Origin: Streptomyces griseorubiginosus
GTDB taxonomy: Bacteria > Actinomycetota > Actinomycetes > Streptomycetales > Streptomycetaceae
Assembly (NCBI RefSeq): GCF_001514195.1
Contig: NZ_KQ948734.1
Coordinates: forward strand, 836,462 to 900,461
DNA: 64,000 nucleotides
Reading direction: 5' to 3'
In this document: piece by piece, positions 55,322 to 63,167 of the stretch
Numbering within the stretch: the stretch's first letter is position 1
Layout: each line of letters opens with the position of its first letter
Notes under the pieces: model-generated
The model's input: the letters and a program-made list of their open reading frames with translations, nothing else
What the model was told of the DNA's origin: nothing
Database searches by the model: none
Position numbers and translations under genes: made by a program

Positions 55322-56395
55322 ATGAGCACCGTCACGACACCCGACCCGCACAGTGAACTCCCCGGCCGGATCATGGCCCGCGAGATGGCCGAACAGCCCG
55401 AGGTCCTGCGCCGCATCCTGGACGAGGGCGCCCCGGCCATCCGCAAGGTCGCCCAGGAGATCGCCGCCCGCGCCCCCCGCTTCGTCCTGCTCACCGCCCG
55501 CGGCACCTCCGACAACGCGGCCCTCTACGCCAAGTACCTCCTCGAAGTGCGCCTCGGCCTGCCCTGCGGCCTCACCTCCATGTCGACGACCACCGCCTAC
55601 GGCGCCCGACCCGACCTCACCGACGTCCTCGTCGTCACCGTCAGCCAGTCCGGCGGCTCCCCGGACCTGGTCGCCTCCACCCGGGCCGCCCGCGAGGCCG
55701 GCGCCGTCACCCTGGCGGTCACCAACAACCCCGACTCCCCGCTGGCCGCGGTCTCCGAGTACCACATCGACATCATGGCCGGACCGGAGAAGGCCCTCCC
55801 CGCGACCAAGACCTACACGGCCTCCCTGCTCGCGCTCTACCTCTTCGTCGAGGGCCTGCGCGGCGGCGACGGCGGCCCCGCCCACGTCCTGCCCGAACTG
55901 GCCGCCGGACTGCTCGCCCGCCAGGACGAGGTCCGCGCCCTCGCCGCCCGCTACCGCTTCGCCGAGCGCATGGTGATCACCTCGCGCGGCTACGGCTATC
56001 CCACCGCCAAGGAGGCCGCCCTCAAGCTGATGGAGACCAGCTACATCCCCGCCCTCGCCTACTCGGGCGCCGATCTGCTGCACGGGCCGCTCGCCATGGT
56101 CGACAACGTCTCCCCGGTCATCGCGGTCGTCACCGACGGCAAGGGCGGCGAGGCGCTCCAGCCCGTCCTCGACCGGCTGCGCGGCCGGGGCGCCGACCTG
56201 GTCGTGATCGGCCCCCGCGGTCAGGTCGAGCGCGCCTCGGCCGGCTTCGTCCTGCCCACCGGGAACGTCGCCGAGGAGGTCCAGCCCGTCCTGGAGATCA
56301 TCCCCCTCCAGCTCCTGGCCTACGAGGTCACCATCGCCCGCGGCCAGGACCCGGACGCACCGCGCGCCCTGGCGAAGGTGACGGAGACGCACTGA
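55322..56395 (+). CDS. SIS-domain sugar isomerase/deaminase (GlmS/AgaS-like)
   Basis: 357 aa from ATG 55322. Two SIS domains: RFVLLTARGTSDNAALYAKY (residues ~50-70) with SQSGGSPDLV, and MVITSRGYGYPTAKEAALKL with ADLLHGPLAM. This resembles the isomerase half of GlmS without the glutaminase domain, like type II GlcN-6-P or GalNAc-6-P deaminases. It is a second possible aminosugar-phosphate deaminase beside NagB, divergently placed about one operator. Substrate not proven. Confidence 0.85.
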   Translation: MSTVTTPDPHSELPGRIMAREMAEQPEVLRRILDEGAPAIRKVAQEIAARAPRFVLLTARGTSDNAALYAKYLLEVRLGLPCGLTSMSTTTAYGARPDLTDVLVVTVSQSGGSPDLVASTRAAREAGAVTLAVTNNPDSPLAAVSEYHIDIMAGPEKALPATKTYTASLLALYLFVEGLRGGDGGPAHVLPELAAGLLARQDEVRALAARYRFAERMVITSRGYGYPTAKEAALKLMETSYIPALAYSGADLLHGPLAMVDNVSPVIAVVTDGKGGEALQPVLDRLRGRGADLVVIGPRGQVERASAGFVLPTGNVAEEVQPVLEIIPLQLLAYEVTIARGQDPDAPRALAKVTETH

Positions 56396-56489
56396 GCGAG
56401 TCCACTTCCGGCGGCCGAGCGGGTCCGGATCTGACGACCGTCGCGGAAATTGCCCGACAAAGCCGCCCCGCACATGAACCCACACGCGT

Positions 56490-56645
56490 TAGGCTGCGTG
56501 GTGGATGTTAGGGCGTCCGACTAGTTGCCTCCCGTGGGGGAAAGCTCCAACAACAAACAGGCTCCCACGCATGGACACACCTAGTGGTCTAGTCCACAAT
56601 TGAATCGTGACTTCCGTCTTCCCCGCACAGGAAGGCGGGATCGAG
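56490..56645 (+). ncRNA. Candidate structured small RNA, positional homologue of scr5239
   Basis: The 461-bp gap before the PdtaS-like gene holds no protein gene. It contains a stem CGTGGG/CCCACG enclosing a single-stranded A/C-rich loop (CAACAACAAACAG), then a second possible stem TGGAC/GTCCA spanning the DasR box, then CCGTCTTCC/GGAAGGCGG (56614-56638). In S. coelicolor the sRNA scr5239 (about 159 nt) lies between SCO5238 and SCO5239 and is conserved in streptomycetes. Strand and ends here are guesses. Confidence 0.4.
56583..56598. promoter_or_regulatory. DasR operator in the intergenic region before the PdtaS-like gene
   Basis: AGTGGTCTAGTCCACA, the best match in the window to the DasR consensus and nearly palindromic. 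It lies ~260 bp before the kinase gene, too far for a usual operator of that gene. Confidence 0.85.
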
Positions 56646-56856
56646 GAACCGGAGCTCTCTGCCCTGACTGCCCCGGGTCCTCATCCTTCGGCCGACCGGG
56701 ACCGCACACCCCACGGCCGATATTGCTCCGGGCTGCGGTGCCGGGAAGGTTGAGGGTCCTTCCCAGGCGCCGCGGCCCGCGGGTGTTTCCGGGCCCGAGC
56801 GTCCCCGGTGACAGCGCTTTTAGGTCACTCACATACCCCCAGGTACGCTCGCACCC

Positions 56857-58332
56857 GTGCCCTCCATGAACGAACTGGTCCGCCAGCACACCGCACTCGA
56901 CGACTCCGACCTCGAGTGGCTCCATCTGCTGGTCTCGGAGTGGCAGCTGCTCTCCGACCTCTCCTTCGCCGACCTCGTCCTGTGGGTCCCCACCCGGGAC
57001 GGCGCCCGCTATGTCTCCGTGGCCCAGATGCGCCCCAACACCGGCCCCACCTCCTACCAGGACGACATGGTCGGCCACCTCGTCCCCCGCGGCCGCCGCC
57101 CCCTGCTGGACGCCGCGCTGGACGAGGGCCGGATCGTGCGCGAGGGCGACCCGGAGTGGCGCGAGGAGGTCCCGGTCCGCGTCGAGTCGATCCCGGTACG
57201 ACGGGACGGGCGCGTCCTCGGTGTCATCGCGCGCAACACCAACCTGCTCACCGTCCGCACCCCGAGCCGGCTCGAACTGACCTATCTCCAGAGCGCGTCG
57301 GACCTCGCCCAGATGATCGCGGCCGGCTCCTTCCCGTTCCCCAACCAGCAGATGGACATGGACGCCGCCCCGCGCGTCGGCGACGGACTGATCCGCCTGG
57401 ACGCGGACGGCATCGTCCAGTACGCCTCCCCGAACGCGCTGTCCGCGTACCACCGCATGGGCCTCGCCTCCGACCTCGTCGGCCAGCACCTCGGCCGCAC
57501 CACCGCCGAACTCGCCCCCACCCGGGGGCCGGTGGACGAGGCGCTCGCCAAGGTCGCCAGCGGCTGGGCGCCCCGCGAGTTCGAGATCGAGGCCCACGAC
57601 GGGGTCATCCAGTTCCGGGCCATCCCGCTCAAGCCCAAGGGCACCCGCATCGGTTCACTGGTGCTGCTCCGGGACGTGACCGAACTGCGCCGCCGCGAAC
57701 GCGAGTTGATCACCAAGGACGCGACCATCCGGGAGATCCACCACCGGGTGAAGAACAACCTCCAGACGGTCGCGGCCCTGCTCAGGCTCCAGGCCCGGCG
57801 CATCGAGTCCGACCGCGGCCGTGAGGCGCTGGAGGAGGCGGTCCGCCGCGTGGGCTCGATCGCGATCGTGCACGAGACGCTGTCCCAGAACCTGGACGAG
57901 CGGGTGGAGTTCGACGAGATCGCCGACCGGGTGCTCGCGATGGTCGCGGAGATCTCGCCCGGCAAGGTCACCGGCCGGCGCAGCGGCCGCTTCGGCATCC
58001 TGGACGCCGAGGTCGCCACCCCGCTCTCGATGGTCCTGACCGAGATCCTCCAGAACGCCCTGGAGCACGGCTTCCGGGAGGGCGAGACCGGCACCGTCGA
58101 GGTCTCGGCCGTCCGCGGCGGCACCACGAAGGAGGCCCGCCTCCTCGTCACCGTCCAGGACGACGGCGTCGGCCTGCCCGAGGGCTTCGACCCGCACACC
58201 GCCGGAAACCTGGGGCTCCAGATCGTACGGACCCTGGTGGAGGGGGAGTTGGGCGGCACGTTCGACATGGTCCCGGCGCCGGAGCGCGGGACCCGGGTGA
58301 TCCTGGACGTGCCGGTGCGGGCGCACAAGTAG
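56857..58332 (+). CDS. PdtaS-like sensor histidine kinase
   Basis: 491 aa, GTG 56857 (ATG 56866 is an alternative). A GAF-like N-domain (residues ~5-155), a PAS domain (~175-285, GLIRLDADGIVQYASPNALS), a HisKA_2 box with the phospho-His in REIHHRVKNNLQTVAALLRL, and a HATPase (VLTEILQNALEHG, DDGVGLPEGFD). Cytoplasmic, no membrane helices. The mycobacterial PdtaS also lies beside whiB1. The partner response regulator (PdtaR) is not in this window. Confidence 0.9.
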   Translation: MPSMNELVRQHTALDDSDLEWLHLLVSEWQLLSDLSFADLVLWVPTRDGARYVSVAQMRPNTGPTSYQDDMVGHLVPRGRRPLLDAALDEGRIVREGDPEWREEVPVRVESIPVRRDGRVLGVIARNTNLLTVRTPSRLELTYLQSASDLAQMIAAGSFPFPNQQMDMDAAPRVGDGLIRLDADGIVQYASPNALSAYHRMGLASDLVGQHLGRTTAELAPTRGPVDEALAKVASGWAPREFEIEAHDGVIQFRAIPLKPKGTRIGSLVLLRDVTELRRRERELITKDATIREIHHRVKNNLQTVAALLRLQARRIESDRGREALEEAVRRVGSIAIVHETLSQNLDERVEFDEIADRVLAMVAEISPGKVTGRRSGRFGILDAEVATPLSMVLTEILQNALEHGFREGETGTVEVSAVRGGTTKEARLLVTVQDDGVGLPEGFDPHTAGNLGLQIVRTLVEGELGGTFDMVPAPERGTRVILDVPVRAHK

Positions 58333-58360
58333 GGCGGCGACGGAACCGCGGACAGCAAAA

Positions 58361-58389
58361 AGCCCCGGACCGTTCAGGGGTCCGGGGCT
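58361..58389. terminator. Terminator between the kinase gene and wblE
   Basis: AGCCCCGGACC and GGTCCGGGGCT, a perfect 11-bp stem with a 7-nt loop, preceded by an A-tract on the plus strand, so it is well placed as an intrinsic terminator for the minus-strand direction too. Confidence 0.8.
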
Positions 58390-58510
58390 CACATGCTCGT
58401 TGCCAGCGTGTGCTGCGCATCGGGGGTACTGCGCGCTGCGGCTCGGGGGCGGGAGAAGCGTACGCGGTGTACGCGCCGCCAAGCTCAGGCTGTTTTGCGG
58501 GGCGGGTGTG

Positions 58511-58768
58511 TCAGGCGGAGGCCTGACGGGCCCGGTTGCGGGCGGCACGGCGCTTCATGGCGCGACGCTCGTCCTCGCTGAGACCACCCCAGACGCCGGA
58601 GTCCTGGCCGGACTCGAGCGCCCACTGCAGACACTGATCCATAACGGGGCAGCGACGGCAGACGGCCTTGGCTTCCTCGATCTGCAGCAGCGCAGGACCG
58701 GTGTTGCCGATGGGGAAGAAGAGCTCGGGGTCTTCCTCGCGGCAAACGGCGTTGTGACGCCAGTCCAT
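58511..58768 (-). CDS. wblE: WhiB-like iron-sulfur protein WblE (WhiB1 orthologue)
   Basis: 85 aa. Cysteines C9, C37, C40 and C46 (CRRCPVMDQC) bind a 4Fe-4S cluster; GVWGG and a basic Arg/Lys C-terminus (RAMKRRAARNRARQ) follow. WhiB1 in mycobacteria is essential and nitric-oxide responsive and contacts region 4 of the primary sigma factor. Likely similar here. A LacI-like operator candidate lies 44 bp upstream. Confidence 0.92.
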   Translation of the reverse strand: MDWRHNAVCREEDPELFFPIGNTGPALLQIEEAKAVCRRCPVMDQCLQWALESGQDSGVWGGLSEDERRAMKRRAARNRARQASA

Positions 58769-59089
58769 GGCTGCTACCTCTCCTTGGTATTACGTGCAAG
58801 TTGCTTGTGAATGTGAACGCTTTCACGAATCCCTCAACAAGTGAAGGGCCGACCGCCGAGTCTTCCCCGGCGTGGTCCTGTTGATTGAAGAGGGGTTCCG
58901 GTGGCCTGTGGACGCTGGTGTTGCGGGCTGTCCCGACCGCCACGTAGAGACTCGCAAACCTCAGCGGCGGATACAACCCCTTCCGGAAAGTTTTTTTTGA
59001 TTCCTCGGTGTCGACTAGGTCACAGCCGTACTTCCATGGGGTGGACCCTGGCCTAAACGTTCGAGTGAAAGGACTTTAGCCCCTTCTGC
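58769..59089. other. Long upstream region of wblE
   Basis: 321 bp with no coding gene supported. It holds the wblE leader and promoter, the LacI-like palindrome at 58812, and an unusual eight-T run at 58991-58998. I could not assign the -10 and -35 elements. Confidence 0.5.
58812..58825. promoter_or_regulatory. LacI/cre-like operator candidate before wblE
   Basis: TGTGAACGCTTTCA; its complement TGAAAGCGTTCACA fits the TGWNANCGNTNWCA pattern of LacI/CcpA-type sites. Streptomyces has no CcpA, so another LacI-family protein would be needed. Confidence 0.3.
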
Positions 59090-60058
59090 TCACACAATCA
59101 CACGCAGTGCACGGCGTACGCCTGTGAACGTCACGCTCGTACGCAGTCCGAGGTGGTCGCCGTCCATCTGGAGGGGCAGAGGCACCTTCGAATGCAAGGT
59201 GAACTGGTCCAGGTCATGCAGGGAGATCGCATGCTTGCCGTGGGGGCCGCGTTCGGGGGACGAAGTGAGCAACTGCGTGCCATATCGGGTGATCGCGGGC
59301 GCCGTGATGCGGCTCAGACCGAGTACGTCGAGGCCTTTATCGAACGAGGCCTTAGGTGACGCGTACATCGGGTGATTGCCCAGGAAGGTCCACGGTGAGG
59401 TGTTCGAGACTATGGAAAGGACCAGACCGGTCACCGGCTCCGCGTCCGGCCGCTCCAGCGTGATCGTCCCGTGCCGGCGGTGCGCCTCGCCGAAGAACTG
59501 GCGCAAGGCCTGGCGGACGTAGAGAGCGTGTGTGGATTTCCTGCCGCGCTCCCGCTGCTGCTCCACCCGCCCCACCACACCGGCGTCGAACCCGAGCCCC
59601 GCGTTGAAGGTGAACCACCGTCCCGGCACGGCCTCGTCCTCGGTGCCGGGCGTGCCCGAGGTCAGTCCCAGGCCCACGGTGCGCTCGCGGCCCTCGCGCA
59701 GGGCGTCCAGGAGGGCGCCGGTGGACTCCACGGCGTCGTTGGGCAGACCCAGGGCGCGGGCGAAGACGTTGGTGGAGCCGCCGGGGACCACGGCGAGCCC
59801 GGGGAGGCGGTCGGGCTCGGGCCCCGCGTGCAGGAGGCCGTTGACGACCTCGTTGACCGTGCCGTCGCCGCCGAGGGCCACGACCAGGTCGATGTCCTTG
59901 CTCTCCGCCGCCTGCCGGCCCAGGTCGCGGGCGTGGCCGCGGTACTCGGTGGTGACCGCTTCCAGTTTCATCTCGCTCGCGAGCGCGTGGATCAGGACAT
60001 CGCGCGTACGTGCGCTTGTGGTGGTTGCCGCCGGATTGACCACGAGAAGTGCACGCAT
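59090..60058 (-). CDS. Diacylglycerol/sphingosine-kinase-family lipid kinase
   Basis: 322 aa from ATG 60058 (a longer frame begins at 60112). MRALLVVNPAATTTSARTRD at the N-terminus and the nucleotide loop GGDGTVNEVVNG near residue 62 define the DAGK catalytic domain; PGGSTNVFARALGLP follows. Probably phosphorylates a lipid at the membrane, such as diacylglycerol. Substrate not established. Confidence 0.85.
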   Translation of the reverse strand: MRALLVVNPAATTTSARTRDVLIHALASEMKLEAVTTEYRGHARDLGRQAAESKDIDLVVALGGDGTVNEVVNGLLHAGPEPDRLPGLAVVPGGSTNVFARALGLPNDAVESTGALLDALREGRERTVGLGLTSGTPGTEDEAVPGRWFTFNAGLGFDAGVVGRVEQQRERGRKSTHALYVRQALRQFFGEAHRRHGTITLERPDAEPVTGLVLSIVSNTSPWTFLGNHPMYASPKASFDKGLDVLGLSRITAPAITRYGTQLLTSSPERGPHGKHAISLHDLDQFTLHSKVPLPLQMDGDHLGLRTSVTFTGVRRALRVIV

Positions 60059-60226
60059 GGGTTGCAGCGTACCTACTGGGTGGTACCGGGCACAGTTCGA
60101 GGTAGGGATCACGTAAGACTTCGGTCCGTGAGCCTTGCCACGGGGGCGCCAGGCAACCCGTGAGAGGCGGCATGCGTTGCCCGCGCCTCACCGCGGGGCC
60201 CCGAGCCCGAGGGCTACCCTTCAGGG

Positions 60227-60709
60227 GTGAGCAGCAAGCAGAACCCGGCCACCCCTTCTTCCGCCGAGACGGCCGAGACCGCCGAGATCTCCGGTCCGCG
60301 CCCGCGGCGACTGACGTACGCCGCCGCTCTGGCCGGACTGGAAGGGCTCGCGCTCGTCGTCGGGGGCGGCTGGCTGCTCGTGGAGGGCATCGTCGGCGAC
60401 CCGGACGACCGGCAGTCCGCCGTCACCGGGGGCATCACGCTGATCGTCCTCGCCCTGCTGCCGCTGCTCGCCGCGCGCGGACTGCTCGCCCGCCGCAGCT
60501 GGAGCCGGGGCCCGGCCGTCATCACCCAGATCATGGCCCTGCCCGTCGCCTACAACCTCCTCCAGGCCGACAGCGCGGCCATCCCGGCAGGCATCGCCCT
60601 CGCGGTCGTCGCGGTGGCGGCCCTGATCCTCCTGATCAACTCGGAGACGACCAGGGCGCTGGGAATCAGGGGACCTGGGCGCACCCAGGACGGCGAGGGC
60701 CGGTCGTAG
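60227..60709 (+). CDS. Four-helix membrane protein
   Basis: 160 aa, GTG start. A Ser/Thr/Glu-rich N-terminus (~25 residues), then about four membrane helices (GLALVVGGGWLLVEGIVG, ITLIVLALLPLLAARGLLAR, GIALAVVAVAALILLI). No recognised domain beyond an integral-membrane type common in Actinobacteria. The ~270 bp that follow hold a GGCCGGT/ACCGGCC stem (60762-60791) and no gene. Confidence 0.7.
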   Translation: MSSKQNPATPSSAETAETAEISGPRPRRLTYAAALAGLEGLALVVGGGWLLVEGIVGDPDDRQSAVTGGITLIVLALLPLLAARGLLARRSWSRGPAVITQIMALPVAYNLLQADSAAIPAGIALAVVAVAALILLINSETTRALGIRGPGRTQDGEGRS

Positions 60710-60983
60710 AACTGGGGTGGGCCCGGCCGCGGAGGCGGTGCCCGGCCTTCTGACGCGGCGGGGCCGGTCGCCGAGAAGGCGCGAACCGGCCGAGGCGTGC
60801 GGGTCCTGGGCGATCCGGCCCCACGGCGCCGACCGTGGCACACCTGCGTGCTGTGACCGGCGACCGCTGGGACGCGATGCCCGGGGTGTCCGCCCCTCGT
60901 CGGGCCCGGGGTTCCGCGGGCCCCCGTCGGACCGAGCCCGGCGGCGGGGACGGCCGCTCTCGCCGGGCTGTGGGTCTGCGGGT

Positions 60984-62150
60984 CTACTCCTCCACGAGGA
61001 GCTTTTCCCGGAGCTGGGCCAGGGTGCGGGCCAGCAGCCGGGAGACGTGCATCTGGGAGATGCCGACCTCCTGCGCGATCTGTGACTGGGTCATGTTGCC
61101 GAAGAACCGCAGGAGCAGGATGCGCTTCTCGCGCGGCGGGAGATCCTCCAGCAGCGGCTTCAGCGACTCGCGGTACTCGACGCCCTCCAGCGCCTCGTCC
61201 TCCGCGCCGAGGGTGTCCGCCACCGCGGGCGACTCGTCGTCGGTGTCGGGGACGTCCAGGGACAGCGTGGAGTACGCGTTGGCGGACTCCAGGCCCTCCA
61301 GGACCTCCTCCTCCGAGATGGCCAGCTTCTCGGCCAGCTCGTGGACCGTGGGGGAGCGGCCGTGCTGCTGGGAGAGCTCCGCCGTGGCCGTCGTGAGCGA
61401 CAGCCGCAGCTCCTGGAGACGGCGCGGCACGCGGACCGCCCAGCCCTTGTCGCGGAAGTGGCGCTTGATCTCGCCGACGACCGTGGGTGTCGCGTACGTC
61501 GAGAACTCGACGCCGCGCTCCGGGTCGAAGCGGTCGACGGACTTGATCAGACCGATGGTGGCGACCTGGGTGAGGTCGTCCAGCGGCTCGCCGCGGTTGC
61601 GGAAGCGGCGTGCGAGGTGCTCGACGAGCGGCAGGTGCATCCGGACCAGCCGGTTGCGCAGCTCCGCGTACTCCGGGCTGCCGTCCTTCAGCGTGCGCAG
61701 CTCGACGAACAGCGCGCGTGCCCCGCTGCGGTCCTGTGGATCATGGTGCGGGACCGGCGTGTTGTTCGCGCCCGCCGCGCCGTCCTCTGCGTTTCGCTCG
61801 TGCTCGCTCATCGTCCCGCCCGTCGCCCTTCCACGAGCCCTCGCCTCCGTCCGCGCCGGGAAGACCCCGGCCGGTCCTGCCGGAGGCGTGTCCTGCACGG
61901 CACCTTCCCGATCACCCTGCCCGTCGTCCAGGAGGCCGGTCGCCGTGGTGTCACCGACGCTCTCCTCGGGGTGCGGCCGGGCCTGCTCGGGGATGCCGTC
62001 GATGCCGTCCACCATGTGCCGGGAACCGCCGGGGCCGTCGTCGCCCAGGCGGTCGGTGCCGCTCGGGCGGTCAGGGCGGAGTCCGCCCTCGGCCGGCAGC
62101 TCCCGTGTGCCGCGCTCTTCGTCCCGCACCGGCCCGTCCCCGTTCCTCAC
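60984..62150 (-). CDS. sigH: Stress-response sigma factor SigH (SigF/B family), with nested starts
   Basis: 388 aa from GTG 62150, which overlaps the prsH stop as GTGA. In-frame ATGs at 62015 (343 aa) and 61811 (275 aa, MSEHERNAEDG) allow shorter products. Sigma regions 2 to 4 all lie after residue ~140 (DLTQVATIGLIKSVDRFDPE, SPTVHELAEKLAISEEEV, QSQIAQEVGISQMHVSRLLA). The first ~110 residues are charged and disordered. In S. coelicolor several SigH proteins of different size are made from this gene, used in osmotic and developmental stress. Confidence 0.9.
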   Translation of the reverse strand: MRNGDGPVRDEERGTRELPAEGGLRPDRPSGTDRLGDDGPGGSRHMVDGIDGIPEQARPHPEESVGDTTATGLLDDGQGDREGAVQDTPPAGPAGVFPARTEARARGRATGGTMSEHERNAEDGAAGANNTPVPHHDPQDRSGARALFVELRTLKDGSPEYAELRNRLVRMHLPLVEHLARRFRNRGEPLDDLTQVATIGLIKSVDRFDPERGVEFSTYATPTVVGEIKRHFRDKGWAVRVPRRLQELRLSLTTATAELSQQHGRSPTVHELAEKLAISEEEVLEGLESANAYSTLSLDVPDTDDESPAVADTLGAEDEALEGVEYRESLKPLLEDLPPREKRILLLRFFGNMTQSQIAQEVGISQMHVSRLLARTLAQLREKLLVEE

Positions 62151-62560
62151 GCCGGCCCGGGTCCCGCGCCGCGCTGTTTGTAGAGGCTGATCGACACGGT
62201 CCTGTCCTCGTCCACGGCCGACGAGACCTTGCCCGCGAGGGCCGACAGGACGGTCCAGGCGAAGGTGTCGCGCGAGGGGGCGTGCCCGTCCGTGGTCGGG
62301 GCCGAGACGGTGACCTCCAGCGAGTCGTCGACGAGGCGGAAGACACAGCTGAGCACCGAGCCGGGCACGGCCTGCTGGAGCAGGATCGCGCAGGCCTCGT
62401 CCACCGCGATGCGCAGGTCCTCGATCTCGTCGAGGGTGAAGTCCAAACGGGCTGCGAGGCCGGCCGTGGCCGTCCGCAGCACCGACAGGTAGGCACCCGC
62501 GGCCGGCAGCCGGACTTCCACGAAGTCCTGGGTCGCGGGCTCGCCTGCGATCTGGGACAC
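62147..62560 (-). CDS. prsH: RsbW-type anti-sigma factor of SigH
   Basis: 137 aa from GTG 62560, chosen since GGAGG sits five bases upstream; TTG 62572 and GTG 62566 would place the ribosome site inside the gene. A GHKL-type kinase fold: LDEIEDLRIAVDEACAILLQ (N-box region) and a late TFAWTVLSALAG. It holds SigH and may be countered by an anti-anti-sigma factor not seen here. It is also called ushX. Confidence 0.88.
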   Translation of the reverse strand: MSQIAGEPATQDFVEVRLPAAGAYLSVLRTATAGLAARLDFTLDEIEDLRIAVDEACAILLQQAVPGSVLSCVFRLVDDSLEVTVSAPTTDGHAPSRDTFAWTVLSALAGKVSSAVDEDRTVSISLYKQRGAGPGPA

Positions 62561-62820
62561 CCTCACCTCCAAGGTGGTACAAGCTTTTCGGGGGCCGAGG
62601 GTCGCCCCCCGGAGTAACGCGAAGTGTGGTTCAGCGGTGACGCTACCGCGCTCTCGGCTTTTCTGTCCCGGGACCCCAACCCCATACCGTCACTCACAGT
62701 AAACCTGTGGACACGCTCCGTGTCTAGGGGGTTTGCGGCTCCAATTGGGAAGAACGCGCGCCGGGTTGACGTACCCAGACGTCAGACGGTCGAACCGTCC
62801 TGGAACCCGGGGGTCCAGGG

Positions 62821-63081
62821 TCACACAAGGACGTGGTCCACGAAGCACCAACGCCAGTTCTCCCCGGGTTCGTGCGTGCGCATGATCGGGTGCTCGGTGT
62901 CCTTGTGGTGCTTCGTCGCGTGCTGTCCCGGCGAGGAGTCGCAGCAGCCGACATGACCGCAGTCGAGGCACAGGCGCAGCTGTACCGGGTGGGTGCCGTC
63001 CCTCAGGCACTCCGGACACGTCTCGCTGAGAGGCTCGGGTTCCGGGTGCGGCAGCGCGTCGGCGTGCGTGCACTGTTTCAT
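62821..63081 (-). CDS. UBP-type zinc-finger protein
   Basis: 86 aa from ATG 63081. Nearly all of it is a zinc-finger UBP domain with CTHAD, CPECLRDG, CLDCGHVGCCD, and paired His (HATKHHKDTEH). In eukaryotes this fold binds ubiquitin C-termini; bacterial members have no known partner. Cytoplasmic. Confidence 0.88.
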   Translation of the reverse strand: MKQCTHADALPHPEPEPLSETCPECLRDGTHPVQLRLCLDCGHVGCCDSSPGQHATKHHKDTEHPIMRTHEPGENWRWCFVDHVLV

Positions 63082-63167
63082 GATTGCCAGGTTACGACGG
63101 CCGCGCGGATGGCGGCGCGGAAAAACGAGGGTGGGCGTACGACGATGAACGAGGGCGGGCGAGGGAC

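Noticed and set aside
54290..57597. Long frames across nagB, the SIS gene and the kinase gene on the opposite strands
   Set aside because: All lack domains and are shadows of clear genes.
58991..58998. Eight-T run as a terminator
   Set aside because: No adjacent stem on the strand that would place the U-tract after it.
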